A stretch of 9,114 nucleotides of DNA from Comamonadaceae bacterium. GTDB taxonomy: Bacteria; Pseudomonadota; Gammaproteobacteria; Burkholderiales; Burkholderiaceae_C. Position numbers and translations under genes: made by a program. The notes below the pieces were generated by a model, which saw nothing but the letters and a program-made list of their open reading frames with translations, was not told the origin of the DNA and searched no databases. Below, in pieces: positions 1 through 7,238 of the stretch (positions are counted from its first letter, which is position 1; each line of letters opens with the position of its first letter). The stretch lies in NCBI GenBank assembly GCA_947455585.1, contig CANGOY010000063.1, positions 1-9,114 on the forward strand, read 5' to 3'.

Positions 1-1838
1 GCAAGCCTGTGGTGGCTGCCATGCACACCGTGGTGATGGGCGGTGGCCTTGAGTTGGCATTGGGTTGCCACTACCGCGTGTGCGCACCTGGCACCAGCAT
101 CAGCATGCCTGAGGTGAAACTAGGTCTCATCCCTGGCGCAGGTGGTACACAACGTTTGCCACGTGCTTTGGGCGTCGAACCCGCGTTGAACATGATTGTG
201 AGCGGCGAAGCGATTAAGAGTGACATGCTCAGCATGCTGCCCGGCCAAAAGCTGTTTGACCAAATGGCCATGTCGCCTAAGAGCTTGATGGACGAGGCCA
301 TTGCTTATGCCCGTGAAGTGGCCGATGTGCGCCCACTACCCAAAGTGCGTGACCTGCCTTGCAAACACCCACTGGGCGACGCGTACTTCCAGTTCGCCCG
401 CAATATGGTCAAAGGCATGGCCAAAAACTACCCTGCACCACCCAAGGCTGTAGATGCAGTGGAGATGGCCACCAAGAAGAAGTTTGACGACGGCATGATG
501 TTCGAGCGCGAGCAGTTCATCAACCTCATGTGGACGCCAGAGAGCCGTGCCTTGCGCCACCTGTTTGGCGCGCAACGCGCCGCCAGCAAGATTGCAGATG
601 TGCCCAGCGACACACCGGTGCGTGACATCAAACTCGTGGCCGTCATTGGTGCAGGCACCATGGGCGGCGGCATTGCCATGAACTTCTTGAATGCAGGCAT
701 TGCGGTCAAGATGATTGAAACCAAACAAGAAGCTTTGGACCGTGGCGTGGCAACCATCCAAAAGAACTACGAAGACCGCGTCAAAAAAGGCAAACTCAAG
801 CAAGACAAGGCCGCTGAGCGCATGGCATTGCTCAGCACCACACTGAGCTACGACGACATCAGCCAAGCCGACCTCGTCATTGAAGCCGTGTTTGAAGACA
901 TGGGCGTCAAAGAAGCGGTGTTCAAACAACTCGATGCGGTGATGAAGCCGGGCGCGATTTTGGCTTCCAACACCTCGACCTTGGACCTGAACAAAATTGC
1001 CAACTTCACCAAGCGTCCGCAAGACGTGGTGGGCTTGCACTTCTTCAGCCCCGCCAACGTGATGAAACTGCTCGAAGTGGTGCGTGGAAAAGACACTGCC
1101 AAAGACGTGCTGGCCACGGCCATGGATGTGGCCAAGAAAATCAAGAAAATCGCTGTGCTCTCAGGCGTGTGCGATGGCTTCATTGGCAACCGCATGATTG
1201 ACCAATACGGCCGCCAAGCAGGCTTCTTGCTCGACGAAGGTTGTACGCCCGCGCAGGTGGACCGCGCCCTTGAGAAATTCGGCTGGGCCATGGGCCCGTT
1301 CCGCATGGGCGACTTGGCTGGCAACGACATTGGCTGGGCCATTCGCAAACGCCAATACGCAGAAAACTCCACACGTCGCTACAGCAAAACAGCAGACTTG
1401 TTGTGCGAACAAGGCCGCTTCGGTCAAAAAACTGGCGCGGGTTGGTATGACTACAAGCCGGGCAAACGCGATGCGATTCCGAACAAAGACGTGGAGGCCA
1501 TGATTGCCAAACACCGTGAAGAGCTTGGCATCAAACCTCGCAAAATCAGCGACGAAGAAATCGTGCAACGCCTCAACTTTGCTTTGGTGAACGAAGCCGC
1601 GCACATCTTGGAAGAAGGCATTGCCAGCAAGGCCAGCGACATCGACATGGTCTACATCAGCGGCTATGGCTTCCCCATCTTCCGTGGTGGCCCGATGAAC
1701 TATGCCGACGAGTTAGGCCTGTTCAACGTGGTGCAAGCCATGCAGCGCTTTGCCACCAACCCGCACGATGACGCCGAGTTTTGGAAGCCAGCACCTTTGC
1801 TCGCCAAACTCGCCGCCGAAGGCAAGACCTTCAACTGA
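1..1838 (+). CDS. Bifunctional enoyl-CoA hydratase / 3-hydroxyacyl-CoA dehydrogenase, FadB/FadJ type (5' end missing)
   Basis: Catalyses two successive beta-oxidation steps in the cytoplasm: hydration of trans-2-enoyl-CoA, then NAD-dependent oxidation of L-3-hydroxyacyl-CoA. The frame is open from the first complete codon (base 3) and reads KPVVAAMHTVVMGGGLELALG, the middle of a crotonase domain, so the start lies outside the window. The family is about 700 residues; about 612 are present, so roughly 90 are missing. Both hydratase glutamates known from FadB are visible, in GGGLE (about base 51) and PEVKLG (about base 111). The dehydrogenase Rossmann motif GAGTMGGG is at bases 648-671, the catalytic His of GLHFFSP is at 1038-1040, and GDLAGNDIG and GFPIFRGGP mark the two C-terminal helical domains. 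The thiolase follows after 21 bases. FadB, FadJ or a more specialised paralogue cannot be distinguished here, so no symbol is given. Confidence 0.95.
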   Translation, partial: KPVVAAMHTVVMGGGLELALGCHYRVCAPGTSISMPEVKLGLIPGAGGTQRLPRALGVEPALNMIVSGEAIKSDMLSMLPGQKLFDQMAMSPKSLMDEAIAYAREVADVRPLPKVRDLPCKHPLGDAYFQFARNMVKGMAKNYPAPPKAVDAVEMATKKKFDDGMMFEREQFINLMWTPESRALRHLFGAQRAASKIADVPSDTPVRDIKLVAVIGAGTMGGGIAMNFLNAGIAVKMIETKQEALDRGVATIQKNYEDRVKKGKLKQDKAAERMALLSTTLSYDDISQADLVIEAVFEDMGVKEAVFKQLDAVMKPGAILASNTSTLDLNKIANFTKRPQDVVGLHFFSPANVMKLLEVVRGKDTAKDVLATAMDVAKKIKKIAVLSGVCDGFIGNRMIDQYGRQAGFLLDEGCTPAQVDRALEKFGWAMGPFRMGDLAGNDIGWAIRKRQYAENSTRRYSKTADLLCEQGRFGQKTGAGWYDYKPGKRDAIPNKDVEAMIAKHREELGIKPRKISDEEIVQRLNFALVNEAAHILEEGIASKASDIDMVYISGYGFPIFRGGPMNYADELGLFNVVQAMQRFATNPHDDAEFWKPAPLLAKLAAEGKTFN

Positions 1839-1859
1839 ACACAGAATTAAGGAAACCCT

Positions 1860-3035
1860 ATGACCAACGCTGTCATCGTCTCTACCGCCCGTACACCGCT
1901 TGCCAAAAGCTGGAGGGGCTCTTTCAACATGACCCACGGCGCGACCTTGGGTGGTCACGTCGTCAAACACGCCATTGCGCGCGCCGGCATTGAAGCCGCC
2001 GAAGTGGACGACGTCATCATGGGCTGCGCTTTGCCAGAAGGCGCAACCGGCACCAACATTGCCCGCCAAATCGCGCTCATGGCCGATTGCCCTGTGTCGG
2101 TGTCAGGCATGACCATCAACCGTTTTTGCTCTTCAGGCTTGCAAACCATTGCCACCGCCGCGCAACGCATCATTGCAGGCGAGGGCGATGTGTATGTGGC
2201 CGGTGGCGTGGAAAGCATCTCGTGCGTGCAACAAGAGATGAACCAACACATGTTGGTCGACTTGGCATTGCAAAAGAAAAAGCCCGAGATGTACTGGAAC
2301 ATGCTGCAAACCGCTGAACATGTGGCCAAGAAATACAACATTGGCCGCGAAGCCATGGACGAATATGGCGCACGCAGCCAGCAACGTGCTTTTGCTGCTC
2401 AATCGGCTGGCTTGTTTGACGCAGAAATTGCCGCCATCACCGTCAAAGGCGGTATTGCTGACAAGGTGATGGGTTTGATGACCAAGCAAGTCACGGTCAG
2501 CAAAGACGAGGGCATTCGCGAAGGCTCCACCGTTGAAGCTTTGGCAAACCTCAAGTCCGCCATGCCCGGTGGGTTGATTTCTGCCGGTAACGCCAGCCAG
2601 TTCTCGGACGGCGCAGGCGCTTGCGTGGTGATGAGCGAAGAGCTGGCCAGCAAACGTGGCTTGAAACCCTTAGGCCGCTTCCTCGGCTTTGCCGTAGCAG
2701 GCTGCGAGCCTGATGAAATGGGCATTGGCCCCGTGTACGCCATTCCCAAAGTGCTCAAGCGCTTAGGCCTGAGCGTGGGTGACATTGACCTGTGGGAACT
2801 CAACGAAGCCTTTGCCGTGCAAGTGCTGTACTGCCGCGACAAACTGGGCATCCCCGATGACCGCCTCAACGTCAACGGCGGCGCGATTGCTGTGGGCCAC
2901 CCCTACGGTGTGAGCGGCCAACGTTTGGTGGGCCATGCTTTGATTGAAGGCAAACGCCGCGGCGCGAAACGCGTGTGCGTGACCATGTGTATCGGTGGCG
3001 GCATGGGCGCAGCGGGTATCTTCGAAGTTTTGTAA
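1860..3035 (+). CDS. Thiolase (acetyl-CoA C-acyltransferase, FadA-like)
   Basis: A 391-residue thiolase that cleaves 3-ketoacyl-CoA with CoA to give acetyl-CoA and a shortened acyl-CoA, the last step of beta-oxidation. All active-site residues are present: acylated nucleophile Cys90 in NRFCSSGLQ, His347 in GGAIAVGHPYGVSGQR, and Cys377 in the C-terminal CVTMCIGGGMGAAGIFE motif; NEAFA is also intact. Length is normal for the family (about 390-400). The ATG start is supported by AAGGA at 1849-1853, 6 bases upstream. Its place directly after the hydratase/dehydrogenase gene favours a degradative role. A biosynthetic acetoacetyl-CoA thiolase is a less likely alternative, since motifs alone do not separate the two. 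Confidence 0.95.
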   Translation: MTNAVIVSTARTPLAKSWRGSFNMTHGATLGGHVVKHAIARAGIEAAEVDDVIMGCALPEGATGTNIARQIALMADCPVSVSGMTINRFCSSGLQTIATAAQRIIAGEGDVYVAGGVESISCVQQEMNQHMLVDLALQKKKPEMYWNMLQTAEHVAKKYNIGREAMDEYGARSQQRAFAAQSAGLFDAEIAAITVKGGIADKVMGLMTKQVTVSKDEGIREGSTVEALANLKSAMPGGLISAGNASQFSDGAGACVVMSEELASKRGLKPLGRFLGFAVAGCEPDEMGIGPVYAIPKVLKRLGLSVGDIDLWELNEAFAVQVLYCRDKLGIPDDRLNVNGGAIAVGHPYGVSGQRLVGHALIEGKRRGAKRVCVTMCIGGGMGAAGIFEVL

Positions 3036-3053
3036 ACCTTTTAGGAGAACACC

Positions 3054-3476
3054 ATGCAAGAAAGCTTTGGCGCCTACATTCCGTTTGTGGATCACCTGGG
3101 TTTTGAGCTGGTGTTCTTTGACGAAGGACAGTCCGAGCTGCGCTACACACCCGAGCCTGAGCACATGAACTCGTTCAATGTGACGCACGGCGGCGCAGTA
3201 ATGACGCTCTTAGACGTCACCCTTGCTACGGCCGCACGCAGTGTGGACAAAGGCATGGGCGTGGTCACCATCGAGATGAAAACCTCGTTCATGCAGCCAG
3301 CCAAAGGCACGCTCACTGCCAAAGGCCGTTTGATGCACCGCACGGGCAGCATGGCGTTTACCGAGGGCACTTTGTATGACGCAGATGGCAAAGCGTGTGC
3401 CCACGCCACGGCAACATTCAAGTACGTGAAGCGGGATGCGGCCCCCACACAGCTGCACGAAATTCCTACGGACTAA
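3054..3476 (+). CDS. PaaI-family hotdog-fold acyl-CoA thioesterase
   Basis: A 140-residue single-domain hotdog protein, probably cytoplasmic and oligomeric like its relatives. The signature NVTHGGAVMTLLD (residues 42-54) contains the conserved Asn42, the HGG turn and Asp54, which in PaaI-type enzymes contribute to hydrolysis of the thioester. The later stretch VVTIEMKTSFMQPAKG fits the central beta-strands of the fold. A strong Shine-Dalgarno (AGGAG, 3043-3047) sits 6 bases before the ATG, and the gene begins 18 bases after the thiolase stop, so it is very likely in the same operon. Inferred role: hydrolysis of acyl-CoA intermediates to recover CoA. The substrate cannot be read from the sequence; phenylacetate-pathway use is possible, but no paa genes are visible. 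Confidence 0.88.
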   Translation: MQESFGAYIPFVDHLGFELVFFDEGQSELRYTPEPEHMNSFNVTHGGAVMTLLDVTLATAARSVDKGMGVVTIEMKTSFMQPAKGTLTAKGRLMHRTGSMAFTEGTLYDADGKACAHATATFKYVKRDAAPTQLHEIPTD

Positions 3477-3487
3477 AAACTTAGTCC
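3470..3487 (+). terminator. Small hairpin over the thioesterase stop codon, possible weak terminator
   Basis: A perfect 7-base-pair inverted repeat, GGACTAA (3470-3476) and TTAGTCC (3481-3487), with the four-base loop AAAC, followed by TCTTT. The left arm contains the TAA stop of the thioesterase. Only three of seven pairs are G-C and the T-tract is short, so termination is a possibility rather than a clear call. Confidence 0.3.
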
Positions 3488-3572
3488 TCTTTAGCACGGG
3501 GTTGCTGCTTGCCAAGCAAGCGTACAGCGCACCTAATCCCGCGAATTAGCACGTTAACTTGCCCCAAAGTCA

Positions 3573-3646
3573 GTGGGTTGCGGTGAGCCAAGGCGGCGCC
3601 ATTCGTCGCGCAGCGATGTAAGCCGTCTTGGCTTACCACAACCCGC
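3573..3646. repeat. Long imperfect inverted repeat with an internal competing hairpin
   Basis: Arms at 3575-3596 and 3623-3644 pair over 22 positions with one C-A mismatch and two G-U wobbles when read as + strand RNA. The stem can grow by a wobble (3574/3645) and a G-C pair (3573/3646) outside, and a C-G pair (3597/3622) inside. Within it, GTAAGCC (3618-3624) and GGCTTAC (3630-3636) form a perfect 7-bp hairpin with a 5-base loop that uses part of the right arm, so the two folds exclude each other. No T-run follows, so it is not a standard intrinsic terminator. It could be a REP-like palindrome, a small RNA or a leader structure for tex. Confidence 0.6.
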
Positions 3647-3691
3647 GCCAACGAAGGGAAGCCCGATTTCAAGAACATCCCAGAGCTAAGG

Positions 3692-3697
3692 CAAAAT
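3692..3697 (+). promoter_or_regulatory. Possible -10 element for tex
   Basis: CAAAAT resembles the sigma-70 -10 hexamer and lies 33 bases before the tex ATG, in the AT-richest part of the gap. No good -35 hexamer is seen at the right distance; the TTCAAG-like sequence at 3668-3673 is poor. This is a position guess only. Confidence 0.25.
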
Positions 3698-3730
3698 TGC
3701 CCGCTTTAGCGAATTCGACCGACTGTAAAC

Positions 3731-6103
3731 ATGCAAAAAATTACCCGCCAACTGGCGGACGAAATCAAGATATCTGAAGCTCAAGTGCGCTCTGCCGTTG
3801 AGCTGCTCGACGGTGGCGCAACCGTGCCCTTTATTGCCCGTTACCGCAAAGAAGTGACCGGCGGCTTGGACGACATTCAGCTGCGTGAACTTGAAGCGCG
3901 CCTGAGCTATTTGCGCGAGCTGGAAGACCGCCGCGCAGCTGTGATGAAGAGCATTCAAGAGCAAGGCAAGCTCACGCCCGAGTTGCTCGCCGCCATTGAA
4001 GCCGCGCCCACCAAGCAAGAGCTGGAAGACATTTACTTGCCCTTCAAGCCCAAGCGCCGCACCAAAGGCATGATTGCCAAAGAAGCAGGCTTGGAGCCAC
4101 TGGCCGACAAGCTGTTTGCCGACCCCACACTCAATCCCAATGTAGAAGCCGAAGCATTCATCTTGCCCGCTGGCAAGATTGAAGGGGCTGACTTCACCAC
4201 TGTTGCCGCCGTTCTGGACGGTGTGCGCGACCTGTTGAGCGAACGCTGGGCCGAAGACGCCGCGCTGATTCAAAGCTTGCGTGAATGGCTCTGGGCCGAA
4301 GGCTTGTTCCGCAGCAAGATCGCCGCTGGCAAAGATGAAAACAACCCCGACGTGGCGAAGTTTCGCGACTACTTTGATTACGACGAGCCCATTGGCCGTG
4401 TGCCATCGCATCGCGCCTTGGCTGTGTTCCGTGGCCGTGCGTTGGAAATGCTCGACGCTAAATTGGTTCTTCCCGTTGAGCCAGAACCAGGCAAGCCCAG
4501 CTTGGCCGAAGGCAAGATTGCTTTGCACTTGGGCTGGAGCCATTCCAGCAGGGCAGGGGACGACCTGATTCGCAAATGTGTGGCGTGGACGTGGCGCGTG
4601 AAGCTCAGCCTCTCCACAGAGCGCGACTTGTTCACGCGTTTGCGTGAAGAAGCCGAGAAGGTCGCCATCAAAGTGTTTGCCGACAACCTGCGCGACTTGC
4701 TGCTGGCAGCACCTGCTGGACCACGCGTTGTGATGGGCTTAGACCCAGGCATTCGCACCGGCGTGAAAGTGGCCGTGGTCGATGCCACGGGCAAGCTGGT
4801 CGAAACATCGACCGTCTACCCACATGAGCCCCGCAAAGATTGGGACGGCTCGCTTTACACCTTGGCCAAGCTGGCCGAAAAACACGGCGTGAACCTGATT
4901 GCCATTGGCAACGGCACAGCCAGCCGCGAGACCGACAAACTTGCGGGTGAACTCATCAAGTTAATGTCGAAGCATGACGCAAGCAAGGTCATCGACAAAG
5001 TGGTGGTCAGCGAAGCCGGTGCGTCTGTTTACAGCGCCAGTGAATACGCCAGCAACGAAATGCCCGATGTGGATGTGAGCCTGCGTGGCGCGGCCAGCAT
5101 TGCGCGCCGCTTGCAAGACCCCTTGGCCGAGCTGGTGAAGATTGACCCCAAGTCCATCGGCGTGGGCCAGTACCAACACGATGTGAACCAAAGCGAACTC
5201 GCCCGCACACTCGAAGCCGTGGTGGAAGACTGTGTGAACAAAGTGGGCGTGGACCTGAATACCGCCAGCGTGCCGCTGCTCACCCGCGTGTCGGGCCTGA
5301 GCACCACCACCGCCAAAGCCGTGGTGCGTTGGCGCGAAGCCAATGGCGCGTTTGCCAACCGTCAGCAGTTGCTCAAGGTCACCGGACTAGGTGCAAAAAC
5401 GTTTGAGCAAAGCGCAGGCTTCTTGCGTATTCGCGATGGCGACAACCCGCTTGACATGACCGCGGTTCACCCTGAAACCTACCCAGTGGTCGAGCGCATC
5501 ATGGCGCAAACTGGCAAGCCTGTGGCCGAGTTGATGGGCCGCGCCGACATGCTCAAAACCTTGAAGCCCGAGCTGTTTGCCAACGACACCGTGGGCGTCA
5601 TCACCGTCAAAGACATTTTGAGCGAACTCGAAAAGCCAGGCCGCGACCCGCGCCCCGATTTCAAAGTGGCCAAGCTACAAGACGGCGTGGAAGACATCAA
5701 AGACCTGAAGGTCGACATGGTGCTCGAAGGCACGGTCAGCAACGTGGCCGCCTTTGGCGCGTTTGTCGACTTGGGCGTGCACCAAGACGGCTTGATTCAC
5801 GTCAGCCAACTCAGCAACAAGTTCATCACCGACGCCCGCGAAGTAGTGAAGACCGGCGACATCATCAAAGTCAAAGTGTTGGAAGTGGACGTGGCCCGCA
5901 AACGCATCAGCTTGACCATGAAGATGGATGGCGCACCTGCCAAGCGCGATGGACCACGCGACAACCGTTTTGAACATGCGGGTCGTGATAACCGTCAACG
6001 TGGTGGAGGCAACTACAGCAGTGGCTACACCGCACCGCCCCAAGCGGCGGCGGGCTCGGCCATGGCAAGTGCGTTTGCCAAGCTGCAAGGCTTAAAGAAA
6101 TAA
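3731..6103 (+). CDS. tex: Tex, S1-domain RNA-binding transcription accessory protein
   Basis: A 790-residue cytoplasmic nucleic-acid-binding protein of the Tex/YhgF family, named from Bordetella toxin expression; its exact role in transcription is still incompletely defined. The N-terminal helical region includes the family signatures GGATVPFIARYRKEVTGGLD (about residues 27-46) and LEDIYLPFKPKRRTKG (about 98-113). A YqgF-like RNase H-fold domain begins near residue 333 with MGLDPGIRTG (Asp338). A helix-hairpin-helix pair follows at about 514-567 (SGLSTTTAKAV and TGLGAKTFEQ), then an S1 domain at about 661-732 (GTVSNVAAFGAFVDLG). The last 58 residues are an Arg/Gly/Asn-rich tail. Length is slightly above the usual 770-780 because of that tail. 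No clear Shine-Dalgarno precedes the ATG, but the start aligns with the family N-terminus (MQKITRQLADE). Confidence 0.97.
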   Translation: MQKITRQLADEIKISEAQVRSAVELLDGGATVPFIARYRKEVTGGLDDIQLRELEARLSYLRELEDRRAAVMKSIQEQGKLTPELLAAIEAAPTKQELEDIYLPFKPKRRTKGMIAKEAGLEPLADKLFADPTLNPNVEAEAFILPAGKIEGADFTTVAAVLDGVRDLLSERWAEDAALIQSLREWLWAEGLFRSKIAAGKDENNPDVAKFRDYFDYDEPIGRVPSHRALAVFRGRALEMLDAKLVLPVEPEPGKPSLAEGKIALHLGWSHSSRAGDDLIRKCVAWTWRVKLSLSTERDLFTRLREEAEKVAIKVFADNLRDLLLAAPAGPRVVMGLDPGIRTGVKVAVVDATGKLVETSTVYPHEPRKDWDGSLYTLAKLAEKHGVNLIAIGNGTASRETDKLAGELIKLMSKHDASKVIDKVVVSEAGASVYSASEYASNEMPDVDVSLRGAASIARRLQDPLAELVKIDPKSIGVGQYQHDVNQSELARTLEAVVEDCVNKVGVDLNTASVPLLTRVSGLSTTTAKAVVRWREANGAFANRQQLLKVTGLGAKTFEQSAGFLRIRDGDNPLDMTAVHPETYPVVERIMAQTGKPVAELMGRADMLKTLKPELFANDTVGVITVKDILSELEKPGRDPRPDFKVAKLQDGVEDIKDLKVDMVLEGTVSNVAAFGAFVDLGVHQDGLIHVSQLSNKFITDAREVVKTGDIIKVKVLEVDVARKRISLTMKMDGAPAKRDGPRDNRFEHAGRDNRQRGGGNYSSGYTAPPQAAAGSAMASAFAKLQGLKK

Positions 6104-6106
6104 GCC

Positions 6107-6111
6107 AAAGG
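6107..6111 (+). promoter_or_regulatory. Ribosome binding site supporting a TTG start
   Basis: AAAGG lies 7 bases before the TTG at 6119, in the 15-base gap after the tex stop. Its spacing is what supports a TTG start for the patatin-like gene, since the protein's first beta-strand (KALHIYAG) begins right after that codon. Confidence 0.6.
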
Positions 6112-6118
6112 CCCCGCG

Positions 6119-7192
6119 TTGAAAGCCCTACACATCTACGCCGGCCCCAAAGCCTTGGCCCACATCGAGGCCCATGGTTTGAAGCCTGAACACATTGGTG
6201 TCATCCCCGCAGCGGCAGGTGGTCCCAAGGGTTTGATACTCGGACCACTGGACCGTTTTTTGTTTGGCGAGTGGTTGCCCCAGAGCACACAGTCCATTGA
6301 CCTCGTTGGCGCGTCTATCGGTGCGTGGCGCATGGCCACGGCGTGTTTGGACAACCCCGATCTCGGTTTTGAACGCCTGTCGCACGATTACATCCACCAA
6401 GAGTACAAAGTACCCGAGGGTCAAAAGCGCCCCAGCGCCAAGCAGGTGAGCGACGAGTTCAGCCAAACGCTGCAAGCTTTCTATGGCGGCCATGTCAGCG
6501 AAGTGCTGAATAACTCACGCTACCGCCTGCATGTGGTGACCTCGCGTGGCAAACACATCCTGCACCACGAACACCCGCTGCTCACGCCCTTGGGCTACGC
6601 CGGTGCGTATCTGTGCAATGCCGTGCAACGCAAAGCCATGGGCACGTGGTTAGAGCGAGTGGTGTTTTCAAGCCGCGGCGAGCTGCCGTTTGATACGTCA
6701 GACTTTGCCACCCAACACATGCCGTTGAACGAGCGCAACTTCATGGCCGCGCTGCAAGCCAGTTGCTCCATCCCATTTGTGCTGCAAGCCGTGCACGACA
6801 TTCCTGATGCGCCTACGGGCGCGTATTGGGACGGCGGCATCACCGACTACCACTTGCACCTCAACTACAACGGGCTGGCTAAAAGTCCATTGGTTCTTTA
6901 TCCGCACTTTCAACAAGCCGTGGTGCCCGGCTGGTTAGACAAAGCGCTGAAGTGGCGACACAAGTCGACCCCGTTTTTAGACAACACCATCGTCTTGGCC
7001 CCCAACCCCGATTGGGTCAAAACCTTGCCCAACGGCAAGCTGCCAGACCGCAGTGACTTTATGACGTATGCCTCTGACTTCGAGGGGCGGGTGAAGGTTT
7101 GGCAGACGGCTGTCAGCGCGAGTGAGCAAATGGCACAGGACTTTTCAGAATGGCTGATGGCGCCTAGCCTGCATTCGGTGCACAAGCTTTAG
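6119..7192 (+). CDS. Patatin-like phospholipase/acyl hydrolase family protein
   Basis: A 357-residue protein with the layout of the patatin family, whose members use a Ser-Asp dyad to hydrolyse acyl esters, often of phospholipids. Visible motifs are a glycine-rich oxyanion segment AAAGGPKG (residues 31-38), the nucleophile elbow GASIG with Ser66 (residues 64-68), and DGG with Asp238 (238-240), in family order. There is no signal peptide or membrane segment, so it is probably cytoplasmic. The start is TTG, 15 bases after the tex stop and backed by AAAGG at 6107-6111, suggesting transcription with tex. The substrate is unknown. The long spacing between Ser and Asp and the divergent surroundings make this a less typical family member; a general esterase or acyltransferase role is possible. 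Confidence 0.75.
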   Translation: MKALHIYAGPKALAHIEAHGLKPEHIGVIPAAAGGPKGLILGPLDRFLFGEWLPQSTQSIDLVGASIGAWRMATACLDNPDLGFERLSHDYIHQEYKVPEGQKRPSAKQVSDEFSQTLQAFYGGHVSEVLNNSRYRLHVVTSRGKHILHHEHPLLTPLGYAGAYLCNAVQRKAMGTWLERVVFSSRGELPFDTSDFATQHMPLNERNFMAALQASCSIPFVLQAVHDIPDAPTGAYWDGGITDYHLHLNYNGLAKSPLVLYPHFQQAVVPGWLDKALKWRHKSTPFLDNTIVLAPNPDWVKTLPNGKLPDRSDFMTYASDFEGRVKVWQTAVSASEQMAQDFSEWLMAPSLHSVHKL

Positions 7193-7198
7193 CGCCAA

Positions 7199-7226
7199 CT
7201 TGCTGCGTCGCACGCGCAGCCACAAG
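7199..7226 (+). promoter_or_regulatory. Hairpin that can cover the trhO ribosome binding site
   Basis: In the 46-base gap before trhO, GCTGCG (7202-7207) pairs perfectly with CGCAGC (7215-7220) across a 7-base loop. After a three-base bulge (7221-7223), CTT (7199-7201) can pair with AAG (7224-7226), taking up part of the AAGGA Shine-Dalgarno. It might lower trhO translation or stabilise the transcript end. There is no T-run, so a terminator is unlikely. Confidence 0.35.
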
Positions 7227-7228
7227 GA
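7224..7228 (+). promoter_or_regulatory. Ribosome binding site selecting the trhO ATG
   Basis: AAGGA lies 10 bases before the ATG at 7239. It supports that ATG over the in-frame TTG at 7200, which would add 13 residues (LLRRTRSHKDNQA-like) that do not look like family sequence and has no comparable site. Confidence 0.6.
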
Positions 7229-7238
7229 TAATCAGGCC

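Larger units (their letters stand above)
3477..3730. other. Structured intergenic region between the thioesterase gene and tex
   Basis: These 254 bases hold no gene I can support. They contain, in order, the right half of a small hairpin at the thioesterase stop, a short tGCTT/AAGCa repeat near 3506-3518, a long imperfect inverted repeat at 3573-3646, and a possible tex promoter near 3692. The minus strand has a 65-codon open frame (3678 down to 3481) covering most of the gap. It has no clear Shine-Dalgarno, and its codons run through the inverted repeat, so I do not call it a gene. Confidence 0.6.

Noticed and set aside
336..1040. A 234-codon minus-strand open frame opposite the hydratase/dehydrogenase gene
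   Set aside because: The + strand here encodes the NAD-binding domain with intact motifs. The antisense product is His/Val/Gly-rich without family features, typical of a shadow frame.
3502..3521. Short GCTT/AAGC inverted repeat after the thioesterase gene as a terminator
   Set aside because: The stem is only about five pairs and no T-run follows, so it is not distinguishable from chance.
3609..3621. A 13-base sequence also found on the minus strand at 8243-8231, ending in TAA in both places
   Set aside because: One or more 13-base matches between strands are expected by chance in 9 kb, and the similarity does not extend on either side. There is no support for a duplicated gene end.
3686..4543. 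A 285-codon minus-strand open frame inside tex
   Set aside because: It lies wholly opposite strong Tex coding sequence apart from a short end, has no recognisable motif and the Ala/Gln/Gly-rich composition expected from antisense reading of a GC-rich gene.
7200..7238. An upstream in-frame TTG start that would lengthen TrhO by 13 residues
   Set aside because: The extension is basic and unlike family N-termini, and the AAGGA at 7224-7228 favours the ATG at 7239.
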